A stretch of DNA of 64,000 nt from G963677485 sp942492855. GTDB taxonomy: Bacteria > Armatimonadota > HRBIN16. A model generated the notes under the pieces. It was given only the letters and a program-made list of their open reading frames with translations, searched no databases and had not been told where the DNA came from. Both the position numbers and the translations under genes were made by a program. The stretch covers positions 1,922,001 to 1,986,000 of the forward strand of contig OW818647.1 in assembly GCA_942492855.1 (NCBI GenBank). Direction: 5' to 3'. Position 1 is the stretch's first letter. Each line of letters opens with the position of its first letter. Below are positions 17,482-25,910 of the stretch, piece by piece.

Positions 17482-19677
17482 TTACCGCAACAGCCGGGCG
17501 TAGAGCACGGCCTCGTCGCCGATAATAGCAGGGACAGCCCAGGATGCTGTGGGGCCTGCCGTCTTCACATTGGGCTGCACAGACCAGATGCCGGTCACGC
17601 AGTCAAACCAGACCAGATCATACTGGCCAGCGCTGATACCCCGAAGTCCCATCCGCCGCTGGTGCTTTTTGCCGTAAAGAAGATAACGGCCATCACTCGC
17701 GGCCATCGCGTATATGGTGCCCAGTGCTTTGCGTTCATCTGCCGGGTTCAGTCCTACGGCGTTGAAGGACTCCATGAAGCTGACCACATGGCCGCAATCG
17801 GTGAGTTGTTCAATGGGTGTGTGCTCAATGTCCATATCGATCACCATGGCAGACGCCCCAGCCAGAACACAGGCCCAGATTTTGGATCGGGCTACCTCAC
17901 GAGTGCCAAAATCCGCGCACTCCGACATGTTGATGTGGTAACGGCCCTTCGCCTCACGCCAGCACGAGGCAAGTGCGTTATGAAGCTCCGTTTCAGAGTT
18001 TGTGTTGTACTGCACGGCATATTGGTTGATGCTGGGCTCCCCGATGAACTCCTTGAACGTCGCACCCTGCAGCTTGTGAACAGCGATGGAGTGGATGGGG
18101 TCCTCGTTACGAATGATCGCAGCCAGTTTTTTCGCTCGAGGCACAGAGAGCGCTTCCTGATACTCCTCGGCCAGACACCACACCAGGTTGCGGTGATGCT
18201 TGAACCTCGCCACAAGCTGCCAGAAGAGCTGCTCCTCGGCGGCCCCGGCACTGCTTCCAGTATTCCAGACCCTGGCGCTGTCGTCGTAAACAAACAGGTA
18301 GATGATGATGCCCAGCCTGTCCATCTCCTTGAACCACGACTCCCACTGCTCAAGCAGTCTCGCGTTTAGGCCTTTCGATGGGTCATTAGCGATGAATGGG
18401 TTCTGAGTTTTATCGCCATCTCCGCCGTGTGAGCGAATGGCGATCATATAGATGCAGTTCGCTCCGGTACCGGCCACCTTACGGATCAGCTCCATCTGAT
18501 CTCCATCACGCGTGCCATCGGAGTTCAGCTTCCCACGGTAGAGAAACCCCTCCGGATCACCAGGGCCGCAGATGATGCTCGTGTGAGGCCCTCCATGGCT
18601 CATCCAGGCAGCGCTGTCAGCGTCAGCCTGAAGGAAGCCCGCTCTCGGTGATAGAGGCGAAATGGCCTGCATCAGCAGTTCTACCGCCTCAGGTGCTGTG
18701 GCTCCGGGTTCGAGGCGTGATTGGTTCCAACTGATGATGGTGTCATGCGAGGGCAGCACCAATAACCCTTCAACACCCCAATGACCCAGCGCAGCAAACG
18801 CATCATGCGGCAGCCCAGGCCAGTTTCGCTGCTTCTTGCGGTTGATGCCGTTCACCCACCAAAGCCAACTGTAGCTGCCGTCATGGTCGACCTGGTTATC
18901 CGGGATCGTAGGTGATCCCATGGATCTTTGGCCTGGTACCATCTCAGCTTCGATACCTGTAGTGCGGGGGATGCTCAGCGGTAGCGGATTGTGCAGGGCC
19001 ATCTGGACAATACCCTGGCTGATGATCTGCTTGTTTCCCCAGCGGCCTTCGTGTAGGTATAAATACCCAAAGCGGGCAAAGTCACGTGGCGAGATAGCCA
19101 GCCTACCGGGGCGATCTTTCTCGCCGAAGGCCAACAAGCTCGGTTTATCCTGCATCCCCAGCGGTGATGCGACCGACAGGTTCAACACTTTGCTGTCATA
19201 CTGACCCATGGATGCTTTATACACGCCACCAAATAATGTATCCACAAACATGGCCATAGAGTAGTCATTATATGCAAATGCGGTGCCCGGCTGATCCTTC
19301 AAACCGTAACAAGAGGTCTGGTTAGCCAGGTTCCTCCAGGTGATCTTTGCGTCCTTATTCCCAAGCTGCCTGTTGATGGAACCCAGGCGTGGCTGCCATT
19401 TCACCACCGGAGCGTCGATATCGGCAATCATCCCATTCTCAAGAGCTTTGAACAGCAGATGGGAATACACCGTTTTGGCTGCCGACGCCACATCGGCCCT
19501 TTGCTGCCACTTACCCCACGAGGCCACAAGCTGGCCCCGCACCACCACGCAGCCATTGCCGCCGATGGTATCGGCCAGCCGCTTCAGCTCGGTGGCTTTG
19601 ATACCCGTCTGCTCCGGCTTGGCGACCGTCCAGTCGTTTGCCGGCCATATCACCTGTCTATTTCCAGCTATACGCAT
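17482..19677 (-). CDS. Serine hydrolase (class C beta-lactamase-like) fused to a TIM-barrel glycosidase-like domain
   Basis: A 731-residue protein, first gene of the operon. AAGGAG nine bases before the ATG at 19677 fixes the start, and there is no signal peptide: it opens directly with MRIAGNRQVIWPANDW. Residues about 10-350 are a beta-lactamase/DD-peptidase/esterase domain: nucleophile motif Ser65-Ala-Ala-Lys68, FAYNDYSMAMF with the Tyr136 motif, RDFARFGYLYLHEGRWGNKQ, and a late FAALGHWGVEGLLVLPS where class C enzymes have their KTG/HxG triad. Residues about 355-731 form a second domain: DPEGFLYRGKLN, ANCIYMIAIRSHGGDGDK, LGIIIYLFVYDD, NLVWCLAEEYQE, YHINMSECADF, then a short beta tail, which reads as a DUF4038-like barrel. 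Two catalytic modules in one chain is unusual; either could be inactive. Confidence 0.8.
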   Translation of the reverse strand: MRIAGNRQVIWPANDWTVAKPEQTGIKATELKRLADTIGGNGCVVVRGQLVASWGKWQQRADVASAAKTVYSHLLFKALENGMIADIDAPVVKWQPRLGSINRQLGNKDAKITWRNLANQTSCYGLKDQPGTAFAYNDYSMAMFVDTLFGGVYKASMGQYDSKVLNLSVASPLGMQDKPSLLAFGEKDRPGRLAISPRDFARFGYLYLHEGRWGNKQIISQGIVQMALHNPLPLSIPRTTGIEAEMVPGQRSMGSPTIPDNQVDHDGSYSWLWWVNGINRKKQRNWPGLPHDAFAALGHWGVEGLLVLPSHDTIISWNQSRLEPGATAPEAVELLMQAISPLSPRAGFLQADADSAAWMSHGGPHTSIICGPGDPEGFLYRGKLNSDGTRDGDQMELIRKVAGTGANCIYMIAIRSHGGDGDKTQNPFIANDPSKGLNARLLEQWESWFKEMDRLGIIIYLFVYDDSARVWNTGSSAGAAEEQLFWQLVARFKHHRNLVWCLAEEYQEALSVPRAKKLAAIIRNEDPIHSIAVHKLQGATFKEFIGEPSINQYAVQYNTNSETELHNALASCWREAKGRYHINMSECADFGTREVARSKIWACVLAGASAMVIDMDIEHTPIEQLTDCGHVVSFMESFNAVGLNPADERKALGTIYAMAASDGRYLLYGKKHQRRMGLRGISAGQYDLVWFDCVTGIWSVQPNVKTAGPTASWAVPAIIGDEAVLYARLLR

Positions 19678-19969
19678 GTGAAGCTCCTTGATATATGTGC
19701 ATCAAAATCACTATCGTAGGGATGGCCCTTGTGGTCATCCCTACGAATTCCTGTGGAAACCACGTATTACGGTCATACGAATGACTTCGTAGGGACGGCC
19801 CTTGTGGCCGTCCGAACACTCGGTTGATACTGACCTGTTGCCCCGTACTACGGACCTAATCTGTAGACATCGGTTGTGCGGATGACCACAAGGGCCATCC
19901 CTACGAAATCACACAAACGGTTCATGACTGTTGGTGGCCGCCATGACTATATATGTCACCAATAATCGA
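19678..19969. repeat. R6 hairpins between genes
   Basis: 19713-19745 is a hairpin, CGTAGGGATGGCCCTTGTGG folding back on CATCCCTACG; similar words (GTAGGGACGGCCCTTGTGGC at 19790, CACAAGGGCCATCCCTACGA at 19886) repeat in both orientations. No gene. Confidence 0.7.
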
Positions 19970-21469
19970 CTAACTAACCTTACGGACTAGCAACATATGG
20001 GTGCCGGGTTGCGGCTTTTTAAGCACAACTCGGCTCGCCCCTCCCAGCTTCTGCCCATGCGAAACCACCGCGCCTGTCTCAGGATTAAACCACTCCGCGG
20101 AGTAGCTTCCTGAGGGCAGTGCCGTCAGTGCTACCGAATCACCGTCTGGAGCGTACACCAGATAGCACCGTCCCTTACGCGCCAGGCACATACCCCCCGA
20201 TGACACAGCGGTATCGTCTGGGGCCATGAAGGGCAGGTCTGACTTCAACCGAGTCAAGACATACTGGTAAAGATGCTGTATCGGCGCGGCCGTGGGCGGC
20301 ATTTCGTAGCTTTTCGGGTATATATACTGCTTCCCAGACGCATCCGTCCACGATAACGGACGAATCAGCATCGAGCCGCCTCCCATGAGATAGGCCAGTG
20401 TTTGCGGCAGCGAGGCGTTAATCTGGTGGATGAGCGCTTTTTGAGGATACTTCCGGCGATATTCGGCCACTTGCTGGTAGATTTGCTGGGGCGTCGTCTT
20501 CTCTGTCTCCGAAAAGGCATAACGTCCGGCCACCTGCTGACCACCGGGTGGGGCACTCAACTGACCATCGGGCTTGTAGTGCCAGTAGCGCAGGTCGACA
20601 ACCGAGACAAGTTTCGACCGCATGGGATCGCCTAATACCGCATCAAGGACGTCTTTCGTGGCTCCGAGCCCGATGCAAACTTTCCGACGGGTGCGCTTCT
20701 GCCATCCGTCAACCGTATCCAGCCAAAACTGCATAAAAGACAGATTGCCCGTATACTCCTCGCTGGTCAGATGCACCACATTGCGATACGTGCTCAGTTC
20801 ATCAAGACAGTGTTCGATGTAGGCTTTGTGCAGATCACGTCGGATGGGATGGCTGACATCATAGAATGCATTCGCGGCAGGGATGCTATCCGGCATCGAG
20901 GTTTTTTGAACGCAGTTTGCTGGCCGCCATGGGAAATCGCAGTAGTGTGCCTGGATTTCGAGCAGGCTATGTTGCATGTAGTGGTTGACGAAAAGAATGG
21001 CCCCCTTGCGGTCACAAAGGGCAGCCATTTCGCGCAGACGCTGGAAATACCACGGGTTATACTTCGATAGATCGTATAGGTGCCTTCCATCCCATGCTTG
21101 TCCCTGGTCGCTGCGTTGCCAGGGTTGTTCCAGCAATGGCGAGACCGCGTTATTGTTGTTACGACGGTCGGCGTCATGGGTATCTCTGCGCCGATCATAC
21201 CACAGACCATAGTTGTGCTCGAACCCCGGGTATCCAAATCGAACCATGGCATCAGTCAGACGGTTCAAATCCTCGGTCATCCCTGGACCAACTGTATCGG
21301 CGCGCCGGGTGATATTGGGACGGGTATCGGCGTTTGACCACCAGCCGGCAGGGTTCTTGAGGCCTCCCCACCAGCCGTTGTGCTGGGCATACCCCCAGAT
21401 CACACTGCTGGATGGTTGGACGAACCACCCCGATTTTGATACGCATGAACCTGCCACGATAGTCTCCAA
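19970..21469 (-). CDS. DUF6298-like glycosidase-related protein, probably 5'-truncated
   Basis: A 499-residue frame whose only available start is TTG at 21469, weakly supported by GAAGG; an in-frame stop lies 25 codons further up. Strong blocks SSVIWGYAQHNGWWGGLKNP, FGYPGFEHNYGLWYDRRR, GQAWDGRHLYDLSKYNPWYF, NHYMQHSLLEIQAHYCDFPW, FYDVSHPIRRDLHKAYIEHC, HLTSEEYTGNLSFMQFWLD and VVDLRYWHYKPDG match what I remember of DUF6298 proteins of polysaccharide degraders, which are longer and carry a signal peptide plus an N-terminal region absent here. A small beta domain (YSAEWFNPETGAVVSHG) ends the protein. The missing N-terminus and repeat DNA just upstream suggest a broken gene or a sequencing-level frameshift. 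Family assignment moderate. Confidence 0.65.
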   Translation of the reverse strand: METIVAGSCVSKSGWFVQPSSSVIWGYAQHNGWWGGLKNPAGWWSNADTRPNITRRADTVGPGMTEDLNRLTDAMVRFGYPGFEHNYGLWYDRRRDTHDADRRNNNNAVSPLLEQPWQRSDQGQAWDGRHLYDLSKYNPWYFQRLREMAALCDRKGAILFVNHYMQHSLLEIQAHYCDFPWRPANCVQKTSMPDSIPAANAFYDVSHPIRRDLHKAYIEHCLDELSTYRNVVHLTSEEYTGNLSFMQFWLDTVDGWQKRTRRKVCIGLGATKDVLDAVLGDPMRSKLVSVVDLRYWHYKPDGQLSAPPGGQQVAGRYAFSETEKTTPQQIYQQVAEYRRKYPQKALIHQINASLPQTLAYLMGGGSMLIRPLSWTDASGKQYIYPKSYEMPPTAAPIQHLYQYVLTRLKSDLPFMAPDDTAVSSGGMCLARKGRCYLVYAPDGDSVALTALPSGSYSAEWFNPETGAVVSHGQKLGGASRVVLKKPQPGTHMLLVRKVS

Positions 21470-21587
21470 TTCGGGCCTTCGACGTAATTGGCATAGTCGG
21501 TTACTGGGCCAGGCATAGTAAGTATAGACCCCTTAACAGCCTGTATGTTATCAAAATCGGCCGCACCAGACTTTCGAATTTGGTTAT

Positions 21588-21657
21588 GACCGGGGCGGTC
21601 TTACAGTAAGCATGCAATAACGGAGGGCTATAGACCGCGCCGGTCTGGCGGATAGCC
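21588..21657 (+). repeat. R3 repeat
   Basis: ACCGGGGCGGTCTTACAGTA, then CGGAGGGCTATAGACCGCGC and CGGTCTGGCGGATAGCC. Shares its 3' half with R2. Other copies at 24166, 61000 and, reversed, 28419. Confidence 0.85.
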
Positions 21658-21735
21658 ATACCAGTCGTAGCGGAGCATGCTCACCCATATCGCAGGGAAT
21701 CCAGCGCATAGATGCCCCCTACCACTAGTCGATCA

Positions 21736-23769
21736 TTACGAATGACCATTGCCCTCTCGGATAGTGATGGTCGCCTTCCTCACCGCGAAGCAGTCGTCGC
21801 CAGAGAAGACGAGATACATTGTCTTTCCGTCGTGACTCATCCACTTGGTTGGAAAAGAGCTTGCGTCTCCGGCCCGGACATCCCAGTGTTCGGTGTAAAA
21901 CAGCTTAGTCCATGGTCCCCAGGGTTCAGTGGCATCGTAGATACCTAAACCCCACCAGTCGACGTCAGGGATGGTGGTACACATGAGATAACGGCCAAGC
22001 CCGGCATTGTAAGTGACACCAAGACGATAACACTTACCTTTATTTGTGAGCACGGCCCCGCGCTGCCTGATGTCAGATGTCCATATGGGTACTCCATTTC
22101 GGTCACATTTCGCGAAGAACTGGTAGGCATTCATGTCGGTGATCTTCACCTTAGGAACTCGCGCCAGAACCATCCTGTCTGCCGCTTTGTAAGCACTTTC
22201 AGAATCGTGTGAGAATAGGTAAACATATTCATCGCGAGCGCCCTCATAGTTCTTTCCGAAATTCAAGAATGAGGGGCACCCAAAGCTGGTCGTGAACCTC
22301 CAATTGGCCCACTTCCACGTCATGCCATGATCAGTCGACCATGCGATCTGCGAGTTTCCGGCGTTGCGGGCGGCTATGTACAGCACACCGTCCACCATCA
22401 ACATGCCGCTGGCCTTCCTGCTATTGGCACCATCACCTGTCTGCTCGCCGGTTCTCGACTTGATATTGATGCCTTTGAAGTCCGTTGGGCCTCCCGCTAT
22501 TTTGGCAAAACCCAGTCCCAGCTTTTTCGGCACGAATGGGGTAAAGCCAAACCCATCACCATACGCTGTATACTGGTTTCCATCGTCTGCCCAGGTCATC
22601 GGCCAGTTGTCGCTATTCTGTGCCGCACGAATAATCGTAGACTTTGGTGCCCATTGGATGGCTGAGATCGCTTTAACAGGCCGGTTGGTTGCACCATCGG
22701 TGATCATCTTTAGAAAGTCGGCAATTTTCTGGCTGCTATATAAAGGATATTTGCCTAGATTTGATGCATTGGAGCCTGTCCCCAGCCTTACGATCACGAT
22801 ATCCAAACTCGGACACACCGCGACAATGCTGTTCCCCAAGCCCAGAGCGAAATATACATCTGAAGGGATATTTTTAAACGCCTTCTGGTCGTTTGTATAC
22901 CAGTACATCCCGTAGTTGTTTTGCTCATCCTCAATGGGTCTGTTCCATTCGTGCGTGTGAATGGCTGTTTGTATGAACTCTTCAGAGAGTATCTGTCGTC
23001 CGTTCCACCGGCCATTATGAAGGTACAGATACCCAATTCGTGCTAACGCCTGGGAGGTGATGGTGATTCCAGAAGCAAACTCGCGGCTGGTGATGCCGTT
23101 GATGCTCTTTAGGCGGAATCCATTCGTTCGCCACTCCCAGTCATTGATAGATGCTCCAATTGGGTCCATGACCTCACGTTTGAACAGCGGCTTCAAGTCT
23201 TCATGCGCTGCAAGGGTACAGAGCTCTGCCAGCATGTTAGCGGTGTCATTGCTGTAAAAACCATGTGTGCCCGGCTTCCATTTCAGTGTAGGAGGTCGAC
23301 CATCATCAAATCCTGCGGTCATGCTGGCAAGCTGTTTCACGGTGATCTGGGACAGCCATTCGGTAGATGAAGGGGCAGCCTTCCGATAGATAGATTGGCT
23401 GATCGAGCCGATAGAAGGGTAATAGCTCTGCGCTTTTGCGTCGAGGTTTATTTTGCCGGCCTTCACGAGCAGCCCAAGCGTGGTTATGCCGACGGACCCT
23501 TTAGTGCAGGATTTGATGTCGAATCTAGCGGTGGGTGATCCCCATTCTTTGATGAGATGCCCATTCCTTATGATGCAGCCCGAGCCTCCCGTAGCGGCGG
23601 CGAATGCGGCTGTTGCAATCACAGCCTTACTGGACATGCCCTGACTTTCGGGGGCAGCAGTTGCCCATGACTTTCCTGGCCATATGATATTACTCACGCC
23701 ATTGTCCTCACTATGTTTTATCTGAGCCATTCTGCCGCTATTTGCTTCATTATATATGTGTAGACTCAT
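21736..23769 (-). CDS. Serine hydrolase (beta-lactamase-like) fused to a DUF4185-like propeller
   Basis: A 677-residue protein, ATG at 23769 with AGGGCAG close upstream; a second ATG at 23730 is possible. There is no signal peptide. Residues about 28-345 are a class C-type serine hydrolase: Ser87-Cys-Thr-Lys90, HGFYSNDTANM with Tyr172-Ser-Asn174, ARIGYLYLHNGRWNGRQIL, VYFALGLGNSIVAVCP. Residues about 370-677 look like a five-bladed propeller of the DUF4185 type: NSDNWPMTWADDGNQYTAYG, GFGFTPFVP, AWSTDHGMTWKWANW, YVYLFSHDSESAY, DATEPWGPWTKLF, MSHDGKTMYLVFSGDDCFAV. The N-terminal module is clearly related to that at 17482-19677 (both open with an IWP...W motif and share GYLYLH.GRW), but the second module differs, so one hydrolase module has been joined to two different partners. 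Confidence 0.8.
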   Translation of the reverse strand: MSLHIYNEANSGRMAQIKHSEDNGVSNIIWPGKSWATAAPESQGMSSKAVIATAAFAAATGGSGCIIRNGHLIKEWGSPTARFDIKSCTKGSVGITTLGLLVKAGKINLDAKAQSYYPSIGSISQSIYRKAAPSSTEWLSQITVKQLASMTAGFDDGRPPTLKWKPGTHGFYSNDTANMLAELCTLAAHEDLKPLFKREVMDPIGASINDWEWRTNGFRLKSINGITSREFASGITITSQALARIGYLYLHNGRWNGRQILSEEFIQTAIHTHEWNRPIEDEQNNYGMYWYTNDQKAFKNIPSDVYFALGLGNSIVAVCPSLDIVIVRLGTGSNASNLGKYPLYSSQKIADFLKMITDGATNRPVKAISAIQWAPKSTIIRAAQNSDNWPMTWADDGNQYTAYGDGFGFTPFVPKKLGLGFAKIAGGPTDFKGINIKSRTGEQTGDGANSRKASGMLMVDGVLYIAARNAGNSQIAWSTDHGMTWKWANWRFTTSFGCPSFLNFGKNYEGARDEYVYLFSHDSESAYKAADRMVLARVPKVKITDMNAYQFFAKCDRNGVPIWTSDIRQRGAVLTNKGKCYRLGVTYNAGLGRYLMCTTIPDVDWWGLGIYDATEPWGPWTKLFYTEHWDVRAGDASSFPTKWMSHDGKTMYLVFSGDDCFAVRKATITIREGNGHS

Positions 23770-23805
23770 CTGCCCTACCCGGGTTACGCCCCAGACAACG
23801 GCGAT

Positions 23806-23856
23806 GCCCTCACCGCGCGGCTAAGCAGTCGCAGCCCGCAAGCGGGCGCAGGGAAG
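23806..23856 (+). repeat. R1 fragment
   Basis: Carries CCCTCACCGCGCGGCTAAGC and GCAGCCCGCAAGCGGGCGCA, the middle of R1. Confidence 0.75.
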
Positions 23857-23896
23857 CATGATCCACAGATTTCGCAGATTACACAGATCAGGTAAT

Positions 23897-23972
23897 GACC
23901 GCGCCGGTTTCTCAATACAATGGCAATCGCTATGCAGGTGTGCTCCGGCGCGGTCTGGCGGATAGCCGAACC
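23897..23972 (+). repeat. R2 repeat
   Basis: GACCGCGCCGG ... CCGGCGCGGTC bracket followed by TGGCGGATAGCCGAACC. Confidence 0.85.
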
Positions 23973-24018
23973 ATTGTAGCGGGGACGGTCGCCCACGTTA
24001 CATGTTGTCCGCCACGCT

Positions 24019-24160
24019 GCGGCGGGTATAGTCACCCCACGGGACTGCGTCCCGTAACGGGGTTCCCTCACCGCGCGTCTAGCTATTTGCAGCCCGCAAG
24101 CGGGCGCAGGGAGCCCTCCGCAAGCACCCGCAGGAGCGAAGCGATGCGGGTAGCAATTGG
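24019..24160 (+). repeat. R1 repeat, 3'-truncated
   Basis: Runs from GCGGCGGGTATAGTCACCCC to GAGCGAAGCGATGCGGGTAG, then is interrupted by the R3 copy. Confidence 0.85.
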
Positions 24161-24165
24161 CTATG

Positions 24166-24236
24166 TCCGGGGCGGTCTTTCAGTACGCTAGCAATAACGG
24201 AGGGCTATAGACCGCGCCGGTCTAGCGGCTAGCCTC
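24166..24236 (+). repeat. R3 repeat
   Basis: CCGGGGCGGTCTTTCAGTAC through CGGTCTAGCGGCTAGCC, apparently inserted in an R1 unit. Confidence 0.85.
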
Positions 24237-24288
24237 TCCCGCCGACACGGGACTGATCCGCCCACATCGCAACCTACCAGTCCCCGTT

Positions 24289-24540
24289 GCCGCGGGTTTA
24301 GTCACCCCACGGGACTGGCGTCCCTTAGCGGGGTTCCCTCACCGCGCGTCTAGCTATTTGCAGCCCGCAAGCGGGCGCAGGGATCCCTCCGCCAGCGCCC
24401 GTAGGAGCGAAGCGACACGGGCAGCCATCTAATCAGCGACGGGTGATGGAGCCCCCTGGGGCGATGGAACCCGTCGACACGGGGACGGTCGCCCACATCG
24501 CTAGCTGCCGGCCACGCTGCCGCGGGTTCAGTCGTCATCA
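24289..24540 (+). repeat. R1 repeat, full unit
   Basis: A complete unit from GCCGCGGGTTTAGTCACC at 24289 to the start of the next copy at 24519 (230 bases). The kinase gene begins 77 bases after that second start. Confidence 0.9.
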
Positions 24541-24595
24541 CGACCAAACGTGATACCATATCCCTGACGATACCACCCCAAGGAGGCCTGCACCG

Positions 24596-25120
24596 TTGAC
24601 GACCACCAGACAGCTTGGCCCGCGGATTCTCATCATCGGCTGCTCCGGCGCGGGAAAGACCACACTGGCCCTCCGCCTGGGCGAAATACTCGACCTTCCG
24701 GTGATTCACCTGGACAGTGTTTTTTGGAAACCGCACTGGACTCAGCCATCGGGCGAGGAGTTCTTGGAGAAGGTCGAAGAGCTGATCGAGCAGCCCCGCT
24801 GGATTATCGAGGGGCACTACGGCCGCACCCTGCCATGGCGGTTGCAAGCGTGCAGCAGCGTGGTGGTGCTGCACTTCCCCACCTGGCTGTGCCTCTACCG
24901 GGTGGTCCGCCGCGCGGTGATGAACCTGGGCAAGACGCGTCCCGACCTCGCAGACGACTGTCCGGAGCATATCGACTGGGCCTTTTTTTGGTATGTTGCC
25001 TGGACGTTCCCTCGACGTTCCGTCCGGCATATGTATGCCACGCTGCAGGCCTTCGCGGAGGATAAGCCGGTGGTCGTGCTACGCAACCCGCGGCAGTTAC
25101 GCCGCTGGCTGGCGGAGTAG
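24596..25120 (+). CDS. P-loop kinase, FlaR/topology-modulation type
   Basis: A 174-residue cytoplasmic protein. The TTG at 24596 is chosen because AAGGAGG lies nine bases upstream and no ATG fits. Walker A GCSGAGKTT at about residues 15-23 is followed by LALRLGEILDLPVIHLDSVF and W.P. residues, EGHYGRTLPWRLQ (Walker-B-equivalent region), FPTWLCLYRVVRR and a closing LRNPRQLRRWL. This layout is that of small adenylate-kinase-like proteins annotated 'DNA topology modulation protein FlaR' or 'AAA family ATPase'. The true substrate is unknown for the family. It stands alone, sandwiched between repeat blocks; its leader overlaps the last R1 copy. Confidence 0.85.
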   Translation: MTTTRQLGPRILIIGCSGAGKTTLALRLGEILDLPVIHLDSVFWKPHWTQPSGEEFLEKVEELIEQPRWIIEGHYGRTLPWRLQACSSVVVLHFPTWLCLYRVVRRAVMNLGKTRPDLADDCPEHIDWAFFWYVAWTFPRRSVRHMYATLQAFAEDKPVVVLRNPRQLRRWLAE

Positions 25121-25440
25121 GGAGTATCACGCGAAGACGCGACACCACAGGTGACGGCGCGGAGGACACGGAGGGGAGCATAAAGTAAAGAAATTTTACT
25201 TAGCCGAAGGTAAGTAAAATGGGAACGTCATAATTTTACTATACAATATGGCCCGCGACATACCGTGAAGTCTGACATTTTTCAAGCAAAGGTTGGCATC
25301 GCAACCATAACACCAATTATTACTCACAGATCGTGCATTCGTTCGCGAGCCCAATAATCCACAAATCATATACTCGCCACCGCGCCCTGAAGGACAGTCT
25401 ATTACCCACAAATCCAGATTGGGATCGTATCGACCATGTG
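25121..25440. other. AT-rich gap with partial R4 ends
   Basis: No gene. GGACAGTCTATTACCCACAA at 25392-25411 is an orphan R4 inner end; CCCGCGACATACCGTG at 25252 is a decayed outer end. Confidence 0.5.
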
Positions 25441-25719
25441 CCGCGACATAAATGTCAGTCTATTACCCACATATATTGGTAAGGATAGTTCTGCTGATAT
25501 AATCGATTACGACAGCGGCCGAGGGCTGAAAGCCCTGCGGCTACCTATACGAAAAGCCGGCTAGAAGCCGGCTGCGGCACTTCGTGCGGTTGGTGTTAAC
25601 GACATCTTAGGCTGCTTTAGCAGTCTTGTTGATCAATAGCCGAGACATTTATGTCGCGGAATCGGCGTCGGCTGGCTCCGCAGATATTTGTGGGTAATAG
25701 ATTGACATTTATGTCGCGG
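25441..25719. mobile_element. R4 MITE-like element, 279 bp
   Basis: Ends with inverted repeats about 34 bases long: CCGCGACATAAATGTCAGTC at the left (25441-25474) and its mirror ending GACATTTATGTCGCGG at the right (25686-25719), about 32 of 34 positions matching. It encodes no protein. The interior carries small hairpins with near-GNRA loops (GGGCTGAAAGCCC, GCCGGCTAGAAGCCGGC) and, at 25632-25661, the end of a second element type (CAATAGCCGAGACATTTATG), indicating nesting. Confidence 0.75.
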
Positions 25720-25882
25720 AACCGGTGACCTACTGCCCATGCAATATTTATGGGTAATAGCCTGTGCTTTAACGTGTGGCATGACGGAATGTGTTGATTC
25801 GGAACTCACGACCCCAAATGTTTATGTCGCGGCATCCGCGCAACTCGCACCCCAAACCGCCAGAGCCTTCGGCAATCCCACC

Positions 25883-25904
25883 GGGGCGATCTGCGGATCG
25901 CCCC
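25883..25904 (-). terminator. Hairpin just after the dockerin-like gene
   Basis: GGGGCGATC/GATCGCCCC stem of 9 bp with loop TGCG, seven bases past the stop codon at 25911. No T-tract, so it may only stabilise the transcript. Confidence 0.5.
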
Positions 25905-25910
25905 GCACGG

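Larger units (their letters stand above)
23770..24595. other. Repeat block, no gene
   Basis: Filled by R1, R2, R3 and R1 again (listed). The last 60 bases hold the leader of the P-loop kinase gene with CAAGGAGG. Confidence 0.7.

Noticed and set aside
25441..25719. Structured RNA gene such as a tRNA cluster or group II intron fragment
   Set aside because: The outer inverted ends and recurrence at three other places fit a MITE-like element better; no tRNA arm pattern or intron domain V seen.
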